Assembly: GCF_000445995.2 (NCBI RefSeq)
Contig: NC_022080.4
Span: forward strand, 1,736,001-1,800,000
From: Geobacillus genomosp. 3
GTDB lineage: Bacteria > Bacillota > Bacilli > Bacillales > Anoxybacillaceae
Direction of reading: 5' to 3'
Length of the DNA stretch: 64,000 bases
Position numbers and translations under genes: made by a program. Below are positions 1-7,044 of the stretch, one piece after another. The stretch's first letter is position 1, and each line of letters opens with the position of its first letter. The notes under the pieces are model-generated. The model worked only from the letters and a program-made list of their open reading frames with translations, ran no database searches and was not told the origin of the DNA.

Positions 1-523
1 CGACAAGCCAGTCGGCGCAGGCGCGGGCGTACGCTTCTTCATAGAGCGGCCGCGTCGTCTGCTCATCGAGCAGGCGGCGAAACCCTTCTTCAATCGCCTT
101 CGGAGTCAACGATGACAGCCAAAGCCGCCTGATCGGCTTGCGGACGCCGCTCATCCGGATGATGTTGCGCACAATGAGCTCCCCTTCGCGCCCGGCGTCG
201 CCGGCATGGATGATTTCCGTCACTTCCGGTTTTCGCAACAGTTCTTTGACCACATGAAACTGTTTCGCTTTTGCCTTCTCGATCTCATACTCGAACCGTT
301 CCGGGATGATCGGCAGCGTGCTGAGCGTCCATCGCTTCCACTCCGACCGATACCGCTCAGGCGGGGCGAGCTGGAACAAATGCCCGATCGCCCATGTCAT
401 ATACGCCCCGTCGGGAAACAAGTCATTCGGCAAAATTTCGATATAGCCTTGCCGTTTTTTCGTCCGAAAAATCGAGGCGAGCGTCGCCCCTTGGTCCGGT
501 TTTTCCGCAATAATGACTTTCAT
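1..523 (-). CDS. topB: DNA topoisomerase III, N-terminal part (gene runs off the window)
   Basis: The translation opens MKVIIAEKPDQGATLAS, the Toprim start of type IA topoisomerases. It continues with the acidic motif HAGDAGREGELIVRNIIR around residues 116-133, which matches the Toprim metal site DxxxEGE. Topoisomerase III relaxes negative supercoils and decatenates replication intermediates in the cytoplasm. About 174 residues are present, and the rest (catalytic Tyr, C-terminal domains) lies beyond base 1. The start is the ATG at 523, with a GGGGAGAAG-like ribosome binding site just upstream. The gene follows the aldo/keto reductase on the same strand, 12 bp after its stop, so the two may be co-transcribed. 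Family assignment is confident. B. subtilis topB is the closest precedent. Confidence 0.88.
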   Translation of the reverse strand, partial: MKVIIAEKPDQGATLASIFRTKKRQGYIEILPNDLFPDGAYMTWAIGHLFQLAPPERYRSEWKRWTLSTLPIIPERFEYEIEKAKAKQFHVVKELLRKPEVTEIIHAGDAGREGELIVRNIIRMSGVRKPIRRLWLSSLTPKAIEEGFRRLLDEQTTRPLYEEAYARACADWLV

Positions 524-535
524 CGGCTTCTCCCC

Positions 536-1426
536 TTACGGCACATCATGCCCCATAGAGCTTTGCAAAATGGCGAACCATTGCGCGCGGGAAAGCGGGA
601 GAGACAGCGCCCGCACCGCCCGCTCGATGCGTTCCCGTTTCCCCGAGCCGACAATCGGCATCATCCGCGCCGGATGAACGAGAAGCCACGCGTACAGCAC
701 TTCGTCGATCGTCCCGGCACCGAGTTCCTCTTGCACTTGCTCAAGCGTCCCGCGCAGACGCACCGCCCGGTCATCGTCAGCGGAAAAAATCGCTCCACCG
801 GCGAGCGGCGACCATACCATCGGCGGAACACGCTTCTCAAGACAAAGGTCAACGGTGCCGTCTTCGAGATTTTCAAGGCGGTACGCCGATACTTCGATTT
901 GGTTTGTCACAAGCGGGAACGGCAAATACGACTGAAACATTTCCCACTGCGAACATTTAAAGTTCGAGACGCCGAAATAGCGCACTTTTCCGTCCTGTTT
1001 CAGCTTCAAAAACGCCTCGGCCACTTCTTCCGGGTTCATGAACGGATCCGGGCGATGAATAAGCAAGACGTCGATATAATCGGTGCGGAAATGGGCGAGC
1101 GACTGCTCGACGGAGGCGATGATATGGTCTTTGCTTGTATCGTACGATTTCATCCCGTACTTCGATGGCAGCTTAATGCCGCATTTTGTGACAAGTTCGA
1201 TTTGCCCGCGCAAGCTCGGCTTTAACGCCAACGCTTCGCCGAAGCGCGATTCGCACGTGTAGTTGCCATAAATATCGGCATGGTCAAACGTCGTAATGCC
1301 GCGCTCAAGACAAAATTCAATGAGCGACAGCAGCTGCTCGCGCGAGTATCCCCAATCCGCAAGCCGCCAACAGCCGTGAATGAGACGGGAAAACGTCAAA
1401 TCGTCTGCCAACTGAATTCGTTCCAT
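536..1426 (-). CDS. Aldo/keto reductase (YdhF-like)
   Basis: This 296-residue NADPH-dependent oxidoreductase of the aldo/keto reductase TIM-barrel family reduces a carbonyl substrate that the sequence does not reveal. The visible motifs are the Asp/Tyr region FDHADIYGNYTCE, the catalytic Lys in VTKCGI, the His in LLIHRPDP, and YFGVSNF, all in family order. The ATG at 1426 is chosen because GGAAGAC lies 6-8 bases upstream. A longer frame reaches 1483, but that start has no ribosome binding site and would overlap the upstream region of the divergent pepF gene. It is followed at 12 bp by topB on the same strand. It resembles B. subtilis YdhF and E. coli YdhF, for which no physiological substrate is certain. 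Confidence 0.85.
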   Translation of the reverse strand: MERIQLADDLTFSRLIHGCWRLADWGYSREQLLSLIEFCLERGITTFDHADIYGNYTCESRFGEALALKPSLRGQIELVTKCGIKLPSKYGMKSYDTSKDHIIASVEQSLAHFRTDYIDVLLIHRPDPFMNPEEVAEAFLKLKQDGKVRYFGVSNFKCSQWEMFQSYLPFPLVTNQIEVSAYRLENLEDGTVDLCLEKRVPPMVWSPLAGGAIFSADDDRAVRLRGTLEQVQEELGAGTIDEVLYAWLLVHPARMMPIVGSGKRERIERAVRALSLPLSRAQWFAILQSSMGHDVP

Positions 1427-1512
1427 GATCGTCTTCCTTTCTTTTTTGGCTAAAATCGTCCCGTTTGCGCATACTACCGACAAGAGGAAAAAAACGGAAA
1501 GGACGTGATCCT

Positions 1513-3357
1513 ATGAAACGCTGGCTTCTTTCGTTCGCCGCTGTACTCCTTTTGGCCTCCCCCTGGCCGGCGGCAGCCGCCGAAATGGCATACGAATGGA
1601 ACCTGGCCGACATTTATCCATCCGAAGCCGAGTGGATGCGCGACTACAAGGCAGTGCAAAACGCGCTGCCGAAACTGGCGGCGTTTGAAAGTACACTTGA
1701 CGATGCCAAAACGATCGCCAAACTGTTCGCCCTAAACGAACAAACGGCCCGCAAGCTTGAAAAACTGTCGCTTTATGCCCATTTAAAACGCGATCTGAAC
1801 ATTGAAGACGAGGCGGCGGCCCGGCTCGGGGCGAAAGTGGAAGCGCTCGCCGCCCAATACGCGGCAAAAACAGCGTACATCGAGCCGGAACTGCTCGCCC
1901 TTCCGGAGCGGACGCTCGCCAAGCTGCAAAAAAGCAAGCTGCTCAAGCCGTATCGCTATTATTTCACCGAACTGCGGGAACAAAAGCCGCATACGCTCAC
2001 GAAACGCGAAGAACGGCTGCTCGCGAAACTATCGCCGGCGCTTAGCGAGGCGGAAAACATTTACGACCACGCCTCGCGCGGCGATTACGAGCCGCCGTCC
2101 GTCCGTATGCCGGACGGAAAAACGGTGACACTAACCGACGGCAACTACGCCGCCGCGCTCCAACATCCGGACCGCTGTTACCGGAAAGCGGCGTTTGAAG
2201 CGAAAGCGAAAAGCTACGAGGCACTCGAACATACCGCCGCCGCGACGCTGTACGCATCCGTGAAAGCGGACGAACTGTACGCGAACGTGCGCCGCTATCC
2301 GTCCGGCCTCGCCGCCGCCCTTGCCGCCGACGATGTCCCAGAAGAAGTGTTCGACAACTTAATCGCCACCACCCGCCGCCACTTGCCGGCACTCCACCGC
2401 TATATCGAACTGCGGCGGCGCGCGCTCGGGCTTGACCGCGTCCACAGCTATGACATGTACGTGCCGCTTGGCGGCAAAACGGCGAAATCGATCCCGGTTG
2501 AAACAGCCAAAACATGGATATTAGAAGGACTGACACCGCTCGGCGCCGACTACATTAAACACGTGGAGCAAGCGTTTCAAGAGCGATGGCTCGATGTCTA
2601 CCCGCGCCCGAAAAAATATACCGGCGGCTACAACACGAGCGCGTATGACACCCATCCGTTCATCTTGCTCAATTACAACGGGTCGCTCGATAGCGTGTTG
2701 ACGATGGCGCATGAGCTCGGGCACGCTATGCACTCTGTATACACAAACCGCGCGCAGCCGTACCATTATGCCGGCCATTCGATTTTTACGGCGGAAGTCG
2801 CCTCGACCGCGAACGAATGGCTGATGCTCGATTACTTGTATGCGCAAGCCAAAACAAAAGAGGAAAAGCTCCGCCTGCTCATTGAACAAATCGAGCAAAT
2901 TCGTGGCACGTTGTACACGCAAGTGATGTACTCCGAATTTGAACGGATGATTCATGACAAAGTGCGCCGGGGCGGCAGCCTGACGGCGGACGAACTGAAC
3001 CGCCTTTGGCTTGACTTGCTGAAAACGTATTACGGCCCGGCGTACGCCGCCGATCCAGGAGCGGCGCGCGGCTGGCTGCGCATCCCGCATTTTTACGACG
3101 CCTTTTACGTGTACAAATACGCAACATCGCTGGCCGCCTCCTACGCCATCGTGAGCGATATCAAGGACGACCAAAGCGGCGAAGCGTTGAAACGGTACAA
3201 ACAGTTTTTGCGCTCCGGCACATCCGATGACCCGATTCGCCTGCTCAAACGGGCCGGCGTCGATATGACAAGCCCGGAGCCGGTCGAACGCGTTTTGCGC
3301 CATTTCGCTGCGCTTGTTGACGAGCTTGATAAACAGTTGGCCAACAAGCAGGCCTAG
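1513..3357 (+). CDS. pepF: Oligoendopeptidase F family metallopeptidase with signal peptide
   Basis: This M3B-family zinc peptidase has 614 residues. The zinc motif HELGH is at residues 400-404, preceded by the family block LLNYNGSLDSVLTMA and followed by FTAEVASTANEW, which supplies the third ligand Glu. Such enzymes cleave oligopeptides of about 7-17 residues. The usual family member is cytoplasmic, but this one begins MKRWLLSFAAVLLLASPWPAAAAE, a clear Sec signal with an Ala-rich cleavage site, so I infer export. The start ATG at 1513 follows AAAGGACG. The gene stands alone, divergent from the aldo/keto reductase, and is closed by a strong hairpin at 3368. Similar signal-bearing paralogues exist in other bacilli. 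The substrate is unknown. Confidence 0.9.
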   Translation: MKRWLLSFAAVLLLASPWPAAAAEMAYEWNLADIYPSEAEWMRDYKAVQNALPKLAAFESTLDDAKTIAKLFALNEQTARKLEKLSLYAHLKRDLNIEDEAAARLGAKVEALAAQYAAKTAYIEPELLALPERTLAKLQKSKLLKPYRYYFTELREQKPHTLTKREERLLAKLSPALSEAENIYDHASRGDYEPPSVRMPDGKTVTLTDGNYAAALQHPDRCYRKAAFEAKAKSYEALEHTAAATLYASVKADELYANVRRYPSGLAAALAADDVPEEVFDNLIATTRRHLPALHRYIELRRRALGLDRVHSYDMYVPLGGKTAKSIPVETAKTWILEGLTPLGADYIKHVEQAFQERWLDVYPRPKKYTGGYNTSAYDTHPFILLNYNGSLDSVLTMAHELGHAMHSVYTNRAQPYHYAGHSIFTAEVASTANEWLMLDYLYAQAKTKEEKLRLLIEQIEQIRGTLYTQVMYSEFERMIHDKVRRGGSLTADELNRLWLDLLKTYYGPAYAADPGAARGWLRIPHFYDAFYVYKYATSLAASYAIVSDIKDDQSGEALKRYKQFLRSGTSDDPIRLLKRAGVDMTSPEPVERVLRHFAALVDELDKQLANKQA

Positions 3358-3367
3358 CCATGCAGAG

Positions 3368-3397
3368 AAAGGTGTCCCGTTGGATGGGACACCTTTT
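3368..3397 (+). terminator. Rho-independent terminator after pepF
   Basis: AAAGGTGTCCC and GGGACACCTTT form a perfect 11-bp stem around a 7-base loop, ending in TTTT. The hairpin lies 10 bases after the pepF stop. The symmetry lets it also stop transcripts coming from pncB on the other strand. Confidence 0.88.
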
Positions 3398-3507
3398 ATT
3401 CGCAGCCACCGGCTTCATCTGTTTCCTCTTTGGCGGCACGGCGGCCTTTTCTGCATTGTGCCCGGCCGCTTCGCTTTCTAAGCCTGTCTATGCTCCGGAT
3501 GCGGCGC

Positions 3508-4980
3508 TCAGTCGTTCGCGGACATATGCGCGATCGCTTCTTTCACTTTGCGGATGTTTTCCATTTTATTATCCCAGCACGCTTGGCTCAAATCGACGGG
3601 ATATTGCTCCGGGTTGAGCGTCCGTTTATACTCCTCCCAAAAGAGACGCAAACTTTCCTTTGCATAAGCTTGGATGTCGTGAAGCGGCGGCGACGTGTAT
3701 ACGAGCCGGCCGTTGTCAAACACCGTCACATGCAAATCGCGCGCTTCAAAGTTCGTGACGAATTTGCTGATGAACGTATACACCGGATGGAACATTTTCA
3801 GCCGCTCTTCTTGCTGCGGGTTTTCGCTTTCCAACGCGATATAATCCCCTTCCGCTTTATGGTTGATTTTGTTGACGATGCGATACACCCGCTTTAATCC
3901 CGGCGTTGTCACTTTTTCCGGGTTGCCGCTGATTTTGATCGTGTCGACCATCTCGCCGTTTTCATTTTCAATCGCCACCATTTTGTACACGGCGCCGAGC
4001 GCCGGCTGATCGTACGCGGTAATGAGCTTTGTGCCGATTCCCCAGACATCAATTTTCGCCCCTTGCGATTTCAAATTTAAAATTGTATCTTCGTCCAAAT
4101 CGTTAGAGGCGAAAATTTTCGCGTTTGGGAATCCCGCTTCATCAAGCATTTTCCGCGCTTCTTTTGACAAATAGGCCAAATCGCCGCTGTCGATGCGGAT
4201 GCCGATAAAGTTGATTTGGTCGCCAAGTTCTTTGGCGACACGGATGGCGTTAGGCACCCCCGACTTCAACGTATCATACGTATCAACTAAAAATACGCAG
4301 TCTTTATGGCGGCGTGCATATTTATGAAACGCTACGTATTCGTCTTGATACGCCTGAATCATCGAATGGGCGTGCGTGCCGGCGACCGGAATGCCAAACA
4401 GCTTCCCGGCCCGCACGTTCGATGTCGCCTCAATCCCGCCGATGTAAGCCGCGCGCGCGCCCCAAAGCGCCGCATCCATCTCCTGCGCCCGCCGGCTGCC
4501 AAACTCTAGGGCCGGCTCCGTTCCCAAGATATGTTTAATGCGCGACGCTTTCGTGGCGATGAGCGTCTGGAAATTGATAATATTTAAAATGGCTGTTTCG
4601 ATCAGCTGCGCTTCGGCAAGCGGCGCCTCGATGCGCATGATCGGTTCGTTGGCAAATACGATTTCCCCCTCGCGCATCGAACGGACCGTGCCCGTAAAGC
4701 GGAGCGTCCGCAAATAGTCCAAAAAATCGTTGCGGTAGCCAAGCTCTTCACGCAAATAATGGATATCGCTGTCAGAAAAACAAAATTGCTGCAAAAACTG
4801 TATGACCCGCTCGAGCCCAGCGAACACCGCATAACCGTTGCCAAACGGCAGCTTGCGGAAAAACACCTCAAACACGGCCTTGCGCTCATGGATGCCGTCT
4901 TCCCAGTATGTCTCGACCATATTGATTTGATATAAGTCCGTATGGAGCATCAAACTGTCATCGGCATATTTTTCGTTCAT
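3508..4980 (-). CDS. pncB: Nicotinate phosphoribosyltransferase
   Basis: This 490-residue cytoplasmic enzyme joins nicotinate and PRPP (with ATP) to give nicotinate mononucleotide, the entry step of the Preiss-Handler route to NAD. It opens with MLHTDLYQINMVETYW, typical of the family, and carries EFGSRRAQ, GTHAHSMIQ and IRIDSGDL (the phosphoribosyl and phosphate site), with GIGTKL near residue 310. The length suits the long Gram-positive form. The ATG at 4980 follows GGAGGTAG. It lies 78 bp after pncA on the same strand, and pncA makes its substrate nicotinate, so the two almost certainly form a salvage operon. A helical terminator at 3368-3397 is available downstream. Confidence 0.95.
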   Translation of the reverse strand: MNEKYADDSLMLHTDLYQINMVETYWEDGIHERKAVFEVFFRKLPFGNGYAVFAGLERVIQFLQQFCFSDSDIHYLREELGYRNDFLDYLRTLRFTGTVRSMREGEIVFANEPIMRIEAPLAEAQLIETAILNIINFQTLIATKASRIKHILGTEPALEFGSRRAQEMDAALWGARAAYIGGIEATSNVRAGKLFGIPVAGTHAHSMIQAYQDEYVAFHKYARRHKDCVFLVDTYDTLKSGVPNAIRVAKELGDQINFIGIRIDSGDLAYLSKEARKMLDEAGFPNAKIFASNDLDEDTILNLKSQGAKIDVWGIGTKLITAYDQPALGAVYKMVAIENENGEMVDTIKISGNPEKVTTPGLKRVYRIVNKINHKAEGDYIALESENPQQEERLKMFHPVYTFISKFVTNFEARDLHVTVFDNGRLVYTSPPLHDIQAYAKESLRLFWEEYKRTLNPEQYPVDLSQACWDNKMENIRKVKEAIAHMSAND

Positions 4981-5058
4981 CCTGCTACCTCCAACACACG
5001 AATGACTGCGCCGCCGAGTAAAACAATGTTCACCGTCTATTCTATCACGTTTTCCCCA

Positions 5059-5610
5059 TTATTCCACTATTTCTGCGCCTAACGTATGGCGAAAATGGCG
5101 AAGCGCCCATTCGTGTCCCGCCGCATCGAAACTGGCGATTGCCCGGCGGTGAACGACGATGCGAAACCCTTTATTGTACGCATCAACGGCCGTATGGAGG
5201 ACGCAAATATCGGTGCAGCAGCCGGCCAAATGCACCTCCGTGATGCCTCTTTCCCGCAGTTTCAGCTCTAAATCAGTTCCAGCAAATGCACTGTAACGCG
5301 TTTTGTCCATCCAATACACATTGTCTTTATGCTTGTTCGCCTGATATACCGCCTCGAGCTCCCCGTACAGCTTTCGTCCCTCTGTCCCTTCAATGTTGTG
5401 CGGCGGAAACAACTTTGTCTCCGGATGATAGCAGTCTCCCGCCATATGTTTGTCAATGGCGAAGACGACAAAATCGCCGTTGTCAATAAACTGCTTCGTC
5501 ACCCGCACCAATTCAGCCTCAATCGCCTGCCCCGGCTTGCCGCATGTGAGCGCGCCGTCATCGGCGATAAAATCGACCGTGTAGTCAATGTTAATGAGTG
5601 CTCTCTTCAT
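5059..5610 (-). CDS. pncA: Nicotinamidase (isochorismatase-like hydrolase)
   Basis: This 183-residue cysteine hydrolase deamidates nicotinamide to nicotinate, which feeds the neighbouring PncB. The family triad is visible as the Asp in NIDYTVDF (near the N-terminus), the Lys in DKTRYSAF, and the nucleophile Cys in LAGCCTDICVLHTA near residue 130. AIDKHMAGDCYHPETKLFPPHN supplies the metal-binding Asp/His set. The ATG at 5610 is selected because GGAGGGATTTTC directly precedes it. The frame is open 10 codons further, without a better start. It is first in the pncA-pncB operon, with a sigma-A-like promoter at 5671-5700. The alternative reading as a general isochorismatase is unlikely given the pncB partner. 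Confidence 0.92.
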   Translation of the reverse strand: MKRALINIDYTVDFIADDGALTCGKPGQAIEAELVRVTKQFIDNGDFVVFAIDKHMAGDCYHPETKLFPPHNIEGTEGRKLYGELEAVYQANKHKDNVYWMDKTRYSAFAGTDLELKLRERGITEVHLAGCCTDICVLHTAVDAYNKGFRIVVHRRAIASFDAAGHEWALRHFRHTLGAEIVE

Positions 5611-5628
5611 GAAAATCCCTCCTACGTA

Positions 5629-5700
5629 TTTGTCTAACAAACGGGTTGGGTTGGGCTGTACATGGCCACTGCTATACTTTTACTCTACTCCAGCATGCAA
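5629..5700 (-). promoter_or_regulatory. Predicted pncA-pncB promoter and possible operator
   Basis: On the minus strand TTGCAT (5700-5695), an 18-base spacer and TATAGC (5676-5671) form a plausible sigma-A promoter. A small inverted repeat, TTTGT-TAG-ACAAA (5641-5629), sits between the predicted start point (about 5664) and the ribosome binding site, where a repressor could act. NAD-responsive repression is known for salvage genes, but the identity of any regulator here is inference. Confidence 0.45.
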
Positions 5701-5845
5701 AATCTGGGCAAGCAGAAGATGGCATAAGAAAGCGATTCGATGATGCAAAACTCGCCTTCCATCGCTCAGTGGAAAAGCGCTTCCTTTCTGACGAATGGTC
5801 TTTACGAATAGTTGCCATCATCATTGTATAGCCATAGCCTGAAAC

Positions 5846-5892
5846 AAAAAGCATCCCCTGCCTGCTCTCTTGTTTGGAAAGCAGACAGGGGA
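5846..5892 (-). terminator. Terminator after the yidC-type gene
   Basis: On the minus strand TCCCCTGTCTGCT pairs with AGCAGGCAGGGGA over 13 bp (one G-U), followed by TGCTTTTTG. It lies 15 bases past the insertase stop. The 210 bases between it and pncA contain only the pncA promoter and no convincing gene. Confidence 0.85.
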
Positions 5893-5906
5893 CATTTATC
5901 ATGGTG

Positions 5907-6656
5907 TTAGTTGTTTTCCGCCGCTTTCGCCGCCTTCAGCTGGCTGCGCAAAATGAGCGACTGGATGATCGAGAAGCAGCCGCCGACAACCCAGTAAAGC
6001 GACAGCGCCGATGGGACGGAGCTGGCGCCGATAAAAATCATGACCGGCATGATGTACGACATCATCGCTAGTTGCGGCAGTTGTTCTTCGGTCATTGACG
6101 GCGAGAGACGAAGTGAAATGAACGTCGTCAGCGCCGCCAAAACGGGCAAAATGAAATACGGATCGCGATGGCCGAGCTCGACCCATAAGAACGAATGCGT
6201 TTTAATTTCCTGCGTCCGCGAAATCGCGTAATAAAGCGCCATAAAAATCGGCATTTGAATGAGCACCGGCAGGCAGCCGCTCGCCGGGTTGACGCCGTGC
6301 TTTTGATACAGCTGCACCATTTCCTGCTGGAGCTTGCGCTGCGTTTCCGGGTCTTTGCTTTTATACTTTTCTTGCAGCTTCAACAGTTCCGGGCGCAGTT
6401 TTTGCATAGCGAACGATGCGCGAAACTGCTTCAAAATGAGCGGCAGCAAGCAAAACCGGACGATCAGCGTCAACACAATAATGGCAATGCCGTAGTTGTC
6501 GCCGAACCAGTGTCCAAGCGCCAAAAGGAGCTTCGACATCGGATAAACAAAATAATGGTTCCAAATCCCTTGGCTATGTTCGTCAATCGGTTCATTGCGG
6601 TTGCAGCCGGAAAGAAGCAGCGCTGCACCAAGCAGAACAAACAACCATTTTTTCAT
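5907..6656 (-). CDS. yidC: Membrane protein insertase YidC/OxaA, lipoprotein type (YidC2/YqjG-like)
   Basis: This 249-residue insertase helps single- and few-spanning proteins enter the cytoplasmic membrane with or without SecYEG. It starts with a lipoprotein signal (MKKWLFVLLGAALLLSGC, lipid-anchored Cys18). The conserved core follows, with HWFGDNYGIAIIVLTLIVRF (hydrophilic-groove Arg in TLIVR), the cytoplasmic hairpin rich in KxLQ/EM, then QMPIFMALYYAI and a closing ALSLYWVVGGCFSIIQ. The ATG at 6656 has an excellent AAGGAGGG site, but that site is fully buried in a hairpin at 6662-6712. Together with the upstream leader ORF at 6691-6963 this copies the mifM-yidC2 arrangement of B. subtilis, so I favour the inducible YidC2 paralogue over SpoIIIJ. 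A terminator follows at 5846-5892. Confidence 0.92.
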   Translation of the reverse strand: MKKWLFVLLGAALLLSGCNRNEPIDEHSQGIWNHYFVYPMSKLLLALGHWFGDNYGIAIIVLTLIVRFCLLPLILKQFRASFAMQKLRPELLKLQEKYKSKDPETQRKLQQEMVQLYQKHGVNPASGCLPVLIQMPIFMALYYAISRTQEIKTHSFLWVELGHRDPYFILPVLAALTTFISLRLSPSMTEEQLPQLAMMSYIMPVMIFIGASSVPSALSLYWVVGGCFSIIQSLILRSQLKAAKAAENN

Positions 6657-6661
6657 GAAAA

Positions 6662-6712
6662 GCCCTCCTTCATCATCTAGCAAAAGTGCGTTACGTTGAT
6701 GAAGACGAAGGC
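6662..6712 (-). promoter_or_regulatory. Hairpin sequestering the yidC ribosome binding site
   Basis: In the minus-strand RNA, GCCUUC-(GU bulge)-CUUCAUCA (6712-6697) pairs with UGAUGAAG-GAGGGC (6675-6662). This gives 14 bp with one G-U and a 21-base loop. All of AAGGAGGG (6670-6663), the only ribosome binding site for the insertase, is inside the 3' arm. The 5' arm consists of the last codons of the upstream leader ORF, so a ribosome halted there would open the stem. I read this directly from the sequence. The regulatory role is inferred from MifM. Confidence 0.72.
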
Positions 6713-6963
6713 CTTCCATCCTCATCCGTCCGGTTTGCCCGTTCCCGGACCGGAATTTTCCGCCGCTGCGGCAAAAACAAGGGGCGCGATGGAAGCGCCG
6801 CTCGTTTGACGCCTCCTGCCGCCTCCCGCTCACGAACTGAGGCTAACGTTGGCTCATAAAACAATGATTTCGTCGCCCGGTGCACGCCCATATATCCTTT
6901 CATGATGATCCACAGCGCACCGACAAGCGACATATAGGCAAGCAAATCAATAGGCGCTTCCAT
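6691..6963 (-). CDS. MifM-like leader peptide (putative membrane-insertion sensor)
   Basis: This 90-residue ORF starts at ATG 6963 behind AGAGGTGG. Residues 5-25 (IDLLAYMSLVGALWIIMKGYM) form one N-terminal membrane segment. A basic, proline-containing middle and an acidic patch RTDEDG at residues 79-84 follow, then RPSSSST. It ends 34 bases before the yidC start. B. subtilis MifM has 95 residues, an N-terminal membrane segment and a C-terminal arrest region ending in an acidic DEED stretch just before its stop, and it controls the adjacent yidC2. Position, size, topology and acidic tail agree, but the upstream arrest residues I recall (RITTW...M) are not recognisably conserved. The gene is therefore well supported as coding, while arrest activity is inference. 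Confidence 0.7.
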   Translation of the reverse strand: MEAPIDLLAYMSLVGALWIIMKGYMGVHRATKSLFYEPTLASVREREAAGGVKRAALPSRPLFLPQRRKIPVRERANRTDEDGRPSSSST

Positions 6964-7044
6964 GCGTCCACCTCTCTTTCGCCTTTCGATTGTTCCCTTT
7001 CCTACGATAGCAAACTTTCAGTCGAAAGAAAAGCAACAATTGGT

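Noticed and set aside
206..1225. A 339-codon plus-strand open frame over topB and the aldo/keto reductase
   Set aside because: Antisense to two recognisable genes. The composition is that of a shadow.
5646..5902. Short frames on both strands between pncA and the yidC-type gene
   Set aside because: They overlap the pncA promoter and the terminator hairpin and have no ribosome binding site.
6676..6696. Reading the hairpin loop before yidC as a simple terminator
   Set aside because: No T-run follows the stem, and the stem contains the ribosome binding site of the next gene, so translation control is the better reading.
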